NCBI RefSeq assembly: GCF_963662255.1
Contig: NC_085055.1
Coordinates: forward strand, 6,568,102 to 6,632,101
DNA: 64,000 nucleotides
Origin: Cinclus cinclus
Taxonomy: Eukaryota > Chordata > Aves > Passeriformes > Cinclidae
Direction: 5' to 3'
A program made the position numbers and the translations under genes. The notes beneath the pieces are model-generated. The model saw only the letters and a program-made list of their open reading frames with translations, made no database searches and was not told the origin of the DNA. Below, piece by piece: positions 35,784 through 46,680 of the stretch; within the stretch, counting starts at the first letter, position 1, and each line of letters starts with the position of its first letter.

Positions 35784-36987
35784 GTGAGACCTGAGAAGGT
35801 TAGTGGTGGTTCAGCTCACAGCAGCTGGAAGGAGGCAGGAATTTCAAAACTCAAGGGAAAGGTGTTTTGTTGGGGACCACGCAGCACTGCCCACCAGGGA
35901 ACACCCAGCAAGGGAGCAAAGCAGCCCTTGCAATCCCAAAACCAGGATGTGTCCATATGGAATATGTTCTGCATGTTGAACTACTTAAGAAATTACTATT
36001 TCCCGATAAAAGAAGCAAGAACAACATGTTTATATAAAAAAAAAAATCTGGAATTTTCTCTTCCCAGGCATCTTTGGTGAGAATAATGGTAATAATCAGA
36101 TACTGGGCTGGAAAGAAGGAATTACTTAGTACATCATTCTTCCCAAAGCAGACCTAACCTTATGCTCATATTTCTTGTCAAACGCCCCCACATGCTTTTA
36201 AAGGCCTCCAGTGGTGGATACACATGCTCGTCCACAGAAAATTGACTCCATTCTGTTTTTAAAATTAAGTTCATCTCTTTTGAAAGACTTTTGTCATTGG
36301 TCACCAGACCACAATTGCACACAGAAGTTTTTATCCTGCTCCAGAACATCAGAACCTTCTCCAATGTCATCTGGTGGCAGGCAGCGTGGGAAAGAAGCTG
36401 GTGTTCACTGCATACTGAATCTCCTTTCTCAGCCTTTGCTCTTCCTGACAGGAGTGCTCCTAAGAGCCTGCTCTGGGAATGATAATGAATTTGTTGATTA
36501 ATCATCAATGCTCGATGATACAGTGTAATTCCTGGTGCTTTTAGGTTTGGAGAGAGCTGTCTCTCTCAGTAGAAGAAAGCTTGGGATGGTGCGACATCAA
36601 CCCAGCACGGCTGGGCACAGCCCAAGGCACGGGCAGGTCTGGAGTGAGACCATCACCCACCCATGCTGGCTCTCACCAAAACCAGGGCAGAACCTCCAGC
36701 TGTGCCCAGCCAGCCTGCAGACCTCACCTGGCTCTTCACCTTGCTCCAGCAATACACTTTAACATTTCTATGGCAATTCTGGTGGTTTCCACCCCCTCCC
36801 AAAGGCTGCCTTTGTTCATACACGTTGTAAATTTATTTCATTTTCTCCAGGAGCTCCCACACCATCAAGATCAAATTTAAGGTGTTAATTAAATGGAACG
36901 TGTAACACTTTACCATCCTATAGACAGCAATTTGGGCTAATGGCAATGGCTGGAGGTGGGTTACAGCTGTGGGCAGGGAAGGCTCCA
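35784..36987. other. Non-coding stretch
   Basis: No further exon is recognised downstream of the candidate first exon. Frames of 124 codons (36134-36508 minus) and 96 to 99 codons (plus) overlap and show no motif. The stretch near 36190-36290 (TTTTAAAGGCCTCCAGTGG and after) has a vague old-LINE look. Confidence 0.5.
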
Positions 36988-37002
36988 ATTGCCCTCTGTT
37001 GG
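36988..37002 (-). promoter_or_regulatory. CTCF-like motif, minus strand
   Basis: The minus strand reads CCAACAGAGGGCAAT, matching CCASYAGRKGGCRST except at positions 4 and 14. It points away from the plus-strand motif at 37778, so the two are divergent and about 790 bases apart. Confidence 0.3.
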
Positions 37003-37777
37003 CTCCCTGCTAACAAATATTCCTGTTTTACTATATATTCTCCCACTCCTTGGATTTCAATAATTATTTGACTACACCTCGCTGACAGCACATTTCAATT
37101 TAAAGGCTTTACTTGTCAGCTTATACATGCATATCTGCAAAAATAATTCTCCATGTTTATGGTTTTCAGCTCCTCAGCCTCCCAGGTGTCTTTAAGTTCA
37201 ACTTTATTTTGCCTTCATCTTAATACAACAGATGCAGAGGAGCACACAGCAGCTTCCAGGTTAACTGGTCGATGGGTTTTAGCCAAATATCATAAAGAGT
37301 TCATGGTCGACCATAAACTCATTTGAGGCAACAACAAGCACACCAGGTCACAGTCTCTGCTTGACAACAAGCTGCCTGCAGCAAAATCCAGCTGCAAACA
37401 CCTCTCAGAAAAACCCTAGAATTCCCCAAAAATACCCTTTCATTGCCTTGGCCTGTGCACCCTATATGTCAATATAAAAGATTATTTTAAAATATGGGTT
37501 TTTTTGCTTAGAAATTCTTTGCTAATAGTGGCTAAGAGATTTTTTTTTTGATAATCAGATGGCTTCTATTTTCTGCAAGTCTGTATGAAAGGCTGAGCTG
37601 ATTGCTCAAACAGCATAAGATCTCTTGTAGGTATGAACTGTCTAAAAGCAACATCAGATTTTCCAAACAGATTTACCATCAGTCTGAATACTTTTTGTGA
37701 CAGTTGGAGCAGTTCATAAGGAATTTGGTATTTTATACTGGAAATGCAGCCTCTTGTTCAATTATTTGCACAAGATA
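37003..37777. other. Non-coding stretch between two CTCF-like motifs
   Basis: No coding potential and no transposon is seen. The sequence is AT-rich, complex, and carries the 30-base near-palindrome. It could be a regulatory or boundary element. Confidence 0.4.
37294..37323. promoter_or_regulatory. 30-base near-palindrome centred on GTCGAC
   Basis: ATGGTCGACCAT (37303-37314) is a perfect palindrome. With one mispaired position on each side it extends outward through GAGTT and AACTC, and with one more to 15-base arms in which 13 positions pair. There is no spacer, so it looks more like a site for a dimeric DNA-binding protein than a transcribed hairpin. It has a CpG at its centre. No known factor is assigned. 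Confidence 0.4.
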
Positions 37778-37792
37778 CACACAGATGGCGGT
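37778..37792 (+). promoter_or_regulatory. CTCF/YY1-like motif, plus strand
   Basis: AGATGGCGGT at 37783-37792 matches the conserved CTCF core AGRKGGCRST at every position; the five bases upstream match poorly. CAGATGGCGG also resembles the YY1 word AAGATGGCGGC. Either factor could use it. Confidence 0.35.
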
Positions 37793-38890
37793 GTCTTGTT
37801 TTGGCCGCTCTCAAAGAAAAAGTTTGCAGTGTATTTATATGTAAAAGTTCAAAATGTCTTTTAATGCACATTCTTTGCCATCGACCTCTAATTCTCTGCT
37901 TATGCCAAAATCTTTGCAAACAAACTGATCTGTTACAATCTCCTCAGAGTAAAATACAAGATGGGAGCAAGCATCAGCAATGCCAATCCAGGGTTTCATT
38001 TACTTATTTACAGATAACTCGGTGAGGGATTTTCCCTGCTTCAGTTAACAGCTGCTTTGCTTTTTTTTGCAGCAAAATCATCAGCTTCAGTTTCTGTCGT
38101 GGTGGAATGGCAAACCCAGGAGTGAAATGGGGGATAAAGCCAAGTGAATGCATTAATGTAGTGCTCACTGTTTGCTGCCTAAAGCTGTGCAGTTCAGCTC
38201 CTGTTTCCTCACTCTTAGCTCAGTTTTTAAGCATAAAGAGCTACATTGCTCTACTAAAATGAAATTATAAATGCTAAAAAAATTTCATCAGACCCTTTTT
38301 ATCCTGGAAACTGCTTTATAATCTGTCACCACATCACCCCACTCATGCAGTGACCAGCATCTCACATGGAACAGAACAGGTTAATTTTTCCAAGGCTGAA
38401 TCATCACAGAATTCATGTATAATAGCCCATGCAGAATAAAAAGCTAGAGATGCATTTAAATACCCCCAAAGTAATTTGGTTAGTCAATGAACCACAGTAT
38501 CTTCTCCCCACTCTCTGGTTCACTTGGCATCCATCACTTTTATTTTGTATCAGATACTCATTGTCTGGAGTGATAACAGATATGTGATCCAAAGAAAGGA
38601 GCATCCCATTGAATTGCTGGCACAGAACATAACACTGTCATTATGCAGCATTGTGGTGCAAGCCAAAATACCCATTTTTAATGTGGTCTCTGCAACAAAA
38701 TTATGGCACCCTTCTCTCTGCTATATAATCTCAGCATGTTATTAAAACCAGTAACACTCTAGATTTGAGTTCATCCTGAGGGAGCTAACATGGATTGGTT
38801 GTAGTTTTAAACTTCTGTTTCCACAGATAGAGATGATTTGGACACTTCTTCCTTTTTTCTTTCTTCTCTTTTTTCCCCCTTTTCTTGCAG
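37793..38890. other. Non-coding stretch
   Basis: No gene or clear repeat. It ends in a long pyrimidine tract (about 38847-38890) that belongs to the exon-like candidate below. Confidence 0.6.
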
Positions 38891-39002
38891 AATAACATTT
38901 TTTAAGTTGACATCAAGTTTTCAGATTTTCACAGCACAGAAGCTGTGAGCACAGTGCTTACTCCTGAAAATGTATACTGTGAAGCTGACAGCTTAGGAAG
39001 AG
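38891..39002 (+). other. Exon-like candidate with very strong acceptor, probably non-coding
   Basis: About 44 bases of nearly pure pyrimidine end in TTGCAG at 38890, one of the best 3' splice-site matches in the window. A moderate donor, GAG|GTGAAA, follows at 39002/39003 and would give a 112-base exon. All three frames contain stops, so if spliced it would be part of a non-coding RNA or an untranslated exon. A chance pyrimidine tract is equally possible. Confidence 0.15.
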
Positions 39003-41236
39003 GTGAAAATTGGATAAATGACTAGCGAAGATGGCACAAATGTAGCAGAACACCTTTCCACTTGCAGCCATGGGCACCAAATGTAGCCAGGGAACTCAGT
39101 TTCCCTTACTGTCAATGGCCATAGCTCTTTCCTGCAGCTCCAAGCTCAATGACATTTCCCTCTCATCTCATTACAAGAGCTGCCTCCCTCTTCTCTGCTC
39201 ATCCTAACCCTAAGCATGTTCTAAAGATGAGGTGTTTAGTGTGCTGCACAGCAGGAACACAGCACACTGTAATGGTTAAATATTACAAATATTTCTACCA
39301 TATTTCTCTTAACAAAAACTCACAGTCTGGCTGATACTTACTCCAAGATACAGCGAGCCTACCCCACCACTCCGTCCCTTCTGGCACGTGCCCCAGCAGA
39401 AAGACATTTCTTTTATTCCACCACACACCCCAGCAACACAGATGTTCAGGGTAATCTTCAGCAATCTCAGCTCTCAGAAATAGTATCTGGCAGCAAAACA
39501 TTCAAAGGGAATTATCTGGCTCAAAAGAAAGGCTGAAGCCAGAGCCTCACAGCTTACTTCACTCTTTCCACCCAGGAAACCTTAAAATCCAGCATGACTG
39601 TGCCAAGCCCATCACCGAGGGCTTAAATCGTGCTCACAGGTAGCTCTAGGCAGTTACAGCTACTCATAGCCACAGCTCTGCACCTCACTTTAAATTTACA
39701 TATAGAGGATTCCTTTAAATTTCTGTATCCTATTGATCAGAGTGAAACATGTGGAAGGTGAAAACACAGAGAGACTATGGTGGATCCCCAGGTAAACCAC
39801 CTCAGGAAGGGCAGGACATGAGGCTGCAAGGGAGAAGTTGGGGTTTTGGGGATTGTACTTGGAACACAATGGGAAGGGTTGCCAGGGGGACACCAGTCCT
39901 GGTGGTGGAGGTCCTGTGGTGCACATGGAAAGTGGACAAATGCCTTTGGTTCAGAACCTCTACCACTTTCAGATGAAAAGGAAACACCTCCAATATCACA
40001 GCCTAATTCCCCACTCTGTGGAGAACATAAGAAAACCAGAGATGATTTTCCAAAAACTGCTCATGCAGATCATCCCTAGGATCCTGCAGCATCCTGGGGT
40101 CCCAGCAGGCACCTGAGTGCTGCAAACCTCTGAGCACCAAAACCAGCCAGTGCTCCAGTGCAATGGATAGCACAGCTGAGGCTCGGGGTTTTGACTTTTA
40201 CTCAGACACATCCAAACTGTTTTGCTTCACTGATTCCTGGCTTACCCTAAAGGTAAAGTTTAAAGGTTAAGTGAAACAGCAACAAAACCAAAGCCAAGAA
40301 GAATTCTTATTGACTTTTGAGCAGGGTGAGGGAGCACGGATTTGCACCAGCTCTCCAGAAGGGAATAATTGTAGATAAACATCCTCCACACCTTCCTCCC
40401 ACACATGCAGGCAGACACACTCTAATCTGCTATCTCACTTCATTCAGCTTCAACAGCTCACAGTTTCAAGATAATTAACCCTTTTTATTATTAGTTCCAA
40501 TGTATGGCATGCTGGCATTTTGCTTTTATATCCTGAGGCTCCTAACTCAGGCAAATTAACCTTGTAGGATGAGGAGGGAAGCCTGAAAGGAGCTCTCTCA
40601 GCACAGAATTACACTCAGGCAGTCCATCCATCACATGGGGACACAGGAGCTCAGCTGGGGGAACAGCACTGTTCCATCACTGCGTGCAGAGCCAGCACCA
40701 ACACAGGCTGTCCTGCACACAGGAGCCACTTGTGAGCTGACCTCCATGGACTCAGGCACCATCACATTTACCCCCACACATCACTGGATACTTCTGTTGA
40801 AGTAGCACCCCTTTGAAGCCTAAAATCCCCACTCCTGGCAGCACTGTCTGTTTGGGTTCCTTTAGCCCAAAATAAGCCCTATGACAGTGGCCAGTTCTGG
40901 GGAGTAAAGGAGGCAAACATGCTTCCCACCTAGGTTCAGCAGAACCTGGCTCTGCATTTCATTTCTCTCTTCATCATTATTATTGTTCAGAGAGGTGGGG
41001 CCATGCAGTCAATGCAGATTTGGGAGATATTTTCCTTCCAAAAGAAGACACTACTGCACAGCCACTCCCTGGCCACCCAAGCTGGTTCTCCTGAGCAAGG
41101 CTGACCCAGAAACAGCATCAGGGGCTGACAAGCTGCAGATTTCCCTGTGCCACACAGCTGTCCTGCTGCAGCAAAGAATTTAAGTTTATTTCTCCTGTGA
41201 GCTTTTTTTTTTCCACTTGAGCAGCCACAGTGAGGA
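39003..41236. other. Non-coding stretch
   Basis: No gene recognised. Overlapping frames on both strands at 39.7-40.2 kb and 40.98-41.49 kb (to 129 codons, 40987-41376 minus) sit in GC-richer DNA and show no motif. Confidence 0.6.
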
Positions 41237-41256
41237 GGCTGGGCTGGGCTGGGCTG
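41237..41256. repeat. (GGGCT)n short tandem repeat
   Basis: About four copies of GGCTG/GGGCT in a row. Confidence 0.85.
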
Positions 41257-41745
41257 AAGAACTGTGGTGCCTGAGTGAGCACAGCTGGGAGCTGAGATGG
41301 GGCTGGGGACTAGGAAATGCTGAGCCAGGGTTTCCCCCTCTCTCTGGCATGTGCCACTGGGACCCAGCCTCTCCAAGGGCAGGGAAACTCCCAGCTGCTG
41401 TTATGGAACACATCTGAGAGTGGGTTTGTTCCACCATCAAATTATGACAGCCTTGACCTGCTTTGGAGGCATCCCGGCTCTCTGCCAAGCTGGTGAATCA
41501 AGGGATGCTGAACTGCCAAGTCCGACAAACATCAAAGGAAATGAAGCTGTTCCCATGGAACTCATTTTGCTCTCTGGCCTCAGAAACATTTCACCAGAGC
41601 TTCCCTTTGAAGAGCCAGGCAGTGAGGTGTAGCGGGATCCCCAGCAGCTCCTCACCTCAGGGTTTTATCTCCTCTGCAGTACAAACCAAAATGTCTCAAA
41701 ATAATTGTGAAAAATGCTTTGCAAATGCAATAGGAATAAATAAAA

Positions 41746-41765
41746 GGGGGGGGGGGGGGGAGGGG
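41746..41765. repeat. G15 homopolymer plus GGGG
   Basis: Fifteen G bases, one A, then four more G. Long G runs are rare in vertebrate DNA and can form quadruplexes; the region downstream (to about 41795) stays G/A-rich. Confidence 0.95.
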
Positions 41766-44189
41766 AAATGGCTAAGAAAAGGGGAAAGGTAGGAAAAGGC
41801 CATTTGCAAATGGTTTAAATTTCCAAATAAATTCTTTACTGGTTGCCAGCTGTCTGAGCCCTGAAACTTGGCATAACTACAACAGACACTGAATTTGATA
41901 CAGACATTTGGTTCCCCATATTAATCAAGTAGAGTAGAAATAGAATACATCACTTTTGTGTTTGCCTCATCAGCTAAGGCTTTATCCCTTTTAGACATAA
42001 TGGAAACCTTCCCTTCACTTTCCTTGTGGCCAAGAGTTCAGGACCAGAGCACAGCTCCAGGAAAGCACTGCTGTGAGGAAAAATCCCAGGCACCTGCATC
42101 CTGACAGAAATTCCAACAGTTCAGGCTTATCTCCTGCATAGTCAGTGCTAAAGTGGGCTGCTCTTTTGTCCTTTACAGACGACAGAAGTCCCAAAAAAAC
42201 CAAAGGGAAAGGACATCAGAATCAATGAGCTGCTTGTGTTGGAAGGAAGAGCAAGTAGTTGGAGGGAGAGCTGGGGAGCTGTGGGATGGCTGGTTCACCC
42301 TGGGCAGTCAGGACATCCCTCTCTCAGGGAGCATTTGCTCGACTGGATTATATCAAGTGAAGCCAAAAGGTCCCACATGACCTTTACATGTATTAAAAGG
42401 TCAATGTATGTCTTTGTGGTACAGTGAGGAAAACTTTTTGGAGTACCACCAGCCTTTCCCATGGTGCAAAGCCAGGAGGGGAAGAAGAAGTGACTCATTG
42501 CAGTATCTCTCCTCCCTCCTCCAAACACCAAACACACACACAATTACCCTAAAACCAGAATGTATCAGGGGGTTAGTATAACAATACATGTCTTATGCCA
42601 GTATTGTTCCAGAAATGTCTTTCTTCTTTCTTTCAGCTACTCCCACAGGGCAGTAAGCACAATACATGTGCATGCATCTGGTATGCCACAGACTTGACAA
42701 AATGAGTCAGGTCCTCAGCCAGTTTTATTCAACTTGGCTGTCCTGATGGTTTTAATTTTTTTTAATTATTATTATTTCAGTTCCTCCTTCCAAACATTCT
42801 CCCCTCTCATATTTTGTATGCAACAATAGCACCATAATATCTAATTTCATCATAAGCATCTCTGCAATACCTCACAAAAGAAAAATAGATGTGTAGATGT
42901 TGCTGACACAGCAGCTGTGTCTGAGTGGCATTTTGTTTAACAATTCCTGACATCAGGTTCCAAATCCTACCTTCACTTTCCTATATAAAAAGAGTTTCTC
43001 CTTCAATTCTGGTTATCGAATATATTAATCCTGAAAGTATGCTTTTGAGTATCTTCATGATGAAAGTGGATTCTCAGGTTTTTCATGGCTGACACATGAG
43101 CACAAGTCCCTTCCTGTGTTCACAAGTCTGCACATCACTTCATTCCCCTGCACCAGTGATCATTCTGTCCCATTAGAGTTCCTCGCCTGTGCCCATTCAC
43201 AGCCAGTGGGGGAAAGGACAGAGGCTGGTTGGCAGCAGAGTCATTCTCTCTGCCCCACTTGGCTTTGTCCCACAGAAAACCCTCGTGTGTGGGAGGAATA
43301 CTGAGAATCAGCTCAGCAAAAGGGCATGAACAACCACTGCAGTTGTGGCCAGACCAGCTTGCACAAGATGACCACTGCATTATGCAAGCTGAACTGAAAT
43401 ACTGGTCAGAGGGAAATCTATCAGTCTCCTTGTCTTTTCCAGTGTTTCAGCAGAAGCTGCAAACCATGCAAAGAGCTAGGGCAGCCTTTGAAGTGAAGCA
43501 GAATTGCATAATTCCACCTATCTCACACATGTCTGTGCCTGTTTACACAAGAGGGGAGTCTGATCTTGTGGTTTCAAAAAAAGCAACCAGCAACTGATTC
43601 TGAAAGATTATTGTTTTATTCTCAGTATTCTGAGGCGTCAGATATTTCCAAATACTGGAAAGCAGGTAAATGAGTTCTCTGCAAAAGCTGCAATTTCTGC
43701 AACAAAAAAGAGTTGGAACACATGGCTCCAGATCTCACTTTCCCTGGACAACCAAGTGGTATCACCTTCATTAAATTCAGCAGCACATTTCCACCTGGGA
43801 AGAACATGTACCACTATTCCCATTTAAAAAGGCAGTAAAAGAAACATGCCTTTCTAATAAATCTTGCACCTCTATTCCCCTCTACCCCATCAAAAAACTT
43901 AAAGCAAAGTGAAACTCTTAAACTTTCACATATGAGATGTGAAGGTAGAATATTAAGAAGGCACAAAGCTCCTTTTTTTTTCCCTCCTAATCTCCAAATT
44001 AGTAAGAGGATAACTTCTGAACACTGACTGCATTCCAGTGCACTTTCACCTAACCCATTTAAATTCTCAGCCTTTCTGAAGTGGCAGGATCTGCATGCTC
44101 CTTTTAAAGGGTTGCTTTGAAGTGCTAAAGGGTGTTTGTTCCTTTACATGAATAAATTTAATATTTCAGTTGCATATATTCATCCCATT
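41766..44189. other. Non-coding stretch
   Basis: No gene recognised. A 122-codon frame (43229-43597 plus) has no motif I can name. A CACACACA run lies near 42530-42541. Confidence 0.6.
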
Positions 44190-44207
44190 CCCCCCCCCCC
44201 CCCCCCC
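44190..44207. repeat. C18 homopolymer
   Basis: Eighteen uninterrupted C bases, preceded by CATCCCATT. The minus strand is G18 and could form quadruplexes. It lies about 2.4 kb from the G15 run and in opposite orientation. Confidence 0.95.
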
Positions 44208-46588
44208 ATTTCTGTTTGGGATTTGCTTGGGAATCCCAAAAACAAGAAACAGGACTTAAGTCAAACTCCTCTGGAAGAGTTTCCCCCATCCAGTCTGTCT
44301 GTGCAAAGCCCATTTTGGTTTCAGCAGTTCTTTCAAAGGAAGCTCTTACAAAAAACTGCATCTCTGCTGGGAGCAGCAGACTGGGCTGTGCCATGGAGTT
44401 AAATAGTTCCAGCATTGTGCTGTCTAATATCTTCTTTAGACTAGGCTTGTCAAATATTTTTGACATTATGCATTTCCCTCATACTGACAGTGCTTTGGAT
44501 CTCTTGAAGCTTGTCAAACCACTGAGCTTAGTTTCAGAAGTGACCTGTGAATGAAGGTACTTATCCAGACAGCCCTGCTGCTCACTCAAGCCATCTCTCA
44601 CCTTTCTGCACAGGTCTTCCCCCCAGCTTTTCCTAACACAGGTAACACATTTGTGTGGTTTTTACACTTGCAAATATAAAAGCCACAATAAGAATCTCAG
44701 TTATTAACACTATGGAAAAGTCAGAAAGAGAAGATACAGCAAAAATGGTACCTCTCCTAGACAGATGTAGGACAAACACACTCTGTTGAACTGTAGTCCA
44801 AGATTTGTTTGGGATGATGAATAAGATCTAATGACAGATGATTAATATCTTAAGAGCAACTCCATTCCTCCTACTTACTCCATGAGTCTAACAGAGCTGA
44901 CCTTTTCATAATGCCTGCTAATTTTCATATTATGTCCTGAAAACACCACAGAAATGAGTGTGCTGAAGTGCAGTGTGGGACCACAGGGGACACACCAAGC
45001 AGGGGAAAAGTGTGAGCAAAACGTGACAAATTACTAATCCCCACCTTCACAGACTGAGGTTAAAGTCCAATTTGAGATCCTGACTGATATATATTTGATG
45101 GATTCAGCTGAGCTGCATCAGACAGAATGGGCTATAATCCACTTTATAACTGTCACACATTAGTTGAAAATGCTTAGGAGAGGATTGGTGGGACAGAACA
45201 ACATGATAACAGAATTACCTGCATCACCCACCTTGCATGATCTGTATATTGAAATCTGTATATTGAACTCAGAACGGTGTTCAGGGCCTCATCACAACCC
45301 ACTTTGTTCAAAAACCACATCTCAGTTGCACAAATAACCTTTTTCTTTTTTTTTTTTGGCCTGCCTGGCATTTAGAAAAGTTTGAAAATAAAAATTACTT
45401 GGGGATGAAAAAATATATTCTTCACTTTGAGCTTTCTGGTAAAAGGATATAGGACATGAATTTTAAACCCACAAATGTTCACTTCAAATAAAAATTTCAA
45501 AACTTGCAGTTTGATGAATATTGAAGTGAAACTTCTCTCATTCTGCCTTTTTTTCAGGTGACAGGTTGCTTGGCACTTTTATTTCTTACTAAAGTATTAT
45601 CTGAGGCTTATATTAATTTTCAAAATATGTTGGTTAAAGCAATGTTTCATTTTTCATCCCAAATTATCTTGAAATTAAAACTGCATTTCATGTTTTTTTA
45701 CTCCGTAGGCATCTTATCTTTCCAGGAGGCACATGGGATTAACAAAGTTGAATGCAGGCTGGCTGTGTTAGGCCAGAGACAAGTAACTTTCTATCAGCTT
45801 CTGTAGCCCTTGGGTTTATGAGAAGGATGCTGCAGGTCCTTCCCTCACATACTTAGAGAGTTCCTTATGTGGGCAACTCCAGTTTGCAAGTAGCATTGCC
45901 CATGTCCAACAGGGACAACTTGAAAAGACACAAAGCTGTAGCTAAAATAGTTGTGTCAAGAGCAACCAATTGATCAGGTCTGTTTCCTTCAGCTTTGGGG
46001 TGTTGGGTCTCTTCCTCCTCATGTGTCTTTGTCAGCATCATCTCCTTCAGTCTCACTCCCTCTACTTTCCACGGGTTACCCTTCACCCATTGCTTGTGGG
46101 AACTGGACACAAGAAGAAGGAGTGCTGGCAAAACAAAATATCACAGGGCAGGGGTCTGCAAGAAGCGCAGAAAGACTTTTTGTGACTACTGTGATACTCC
46201 TTAACTACAACATTAATCCCAACCGTGCCGCTCATTTCTTCCCCCTCCACTCTCTTGGACCATGCCCATTTAGAGAGTTTGTCAAAGGATGGACTCTGTT
46301 CCTGATTTTGGAAATGTTAATGCAGAGTGGCCTTAATAAAATAGAGCCAGTTCACCTCACATCCTCCATGCACATCTGTGAAGAGCCAAGAACATTTTTT
46401 GGTGTTGTACAAAAATAATAAAGATAGATGTAGTTAATAAATAGGTAAGTTCATTTTCAGCCCTCTGAGCTCCTCATTTTCTTCCAGCATAAGCCCATTT
46501 TTTACAGCTGACTGCTGTGATCTTCCAAGGGATGTGCTGATGTGGCTTGAACCAAGTTAATTTGCTTCCTTTTTCTTTTTTTTTCCAG
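44208..46588. other. Non-coding stretch
   Basis: No gene recognised. Frames of 112 codons (44216-44554 plus) and 155 codons (45951-46418 plus) have no motif, and the second overlaps an open 88-codon minus frame. A T-rich run lies at about 45341-45357. Confidence 0.55.
45558..45806 (+). other. Exon-like candidate: acceptor followed by 82 open codons
   Basis: TTCTGCCTTTTTTTCAG ends at 45557 and the frame starting with the next base stays open for 82 codons in AT-rich DNA, ending at TAG. The peptide is hydrophobic and unrecognised. There is no clear donor. Likely a chance pairing. Confidence 0.12.
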
Positions 46589-46680
46589 GATTTGCAGATG
46601 TCATCAAAAATAAACAGTACAAAGAGGGGGGAAAAAGAATAGGCAAAGCAGAAACTGATTCAGAAACTAATTAAAATAAA
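46589..46680 (+). other. Candidate terminal exon with stop and AATAAA
   Basis: A strong acceptor (TCCTTTTTCTTTTTTTTTCCAG, ending at 46588) is followed, in the frame that enters in phase 1, by 27 codons rich in K, E and G. The frame ends with TAA at 46672-46674, and AATAAA follows immediately at 46675-46680. The peptide, starting FADVIKNKQYKEGGKRIGK, is hydrophilic and natural-looking but I recognise no family. Joining to the GTAAGT donor just upstream (46445) does not give an open frame. A short frame after an acceptor is not rare by chance. Confidence 0.18.

Noticed and set aside
46443..46588. Mini-intron from the GTAAGT donor at 46445 to the acceptor at 46588
   Set aside because: The upstream sequence has a stop in the frame needed to join the candidate exon, so it does not support a coding junction.
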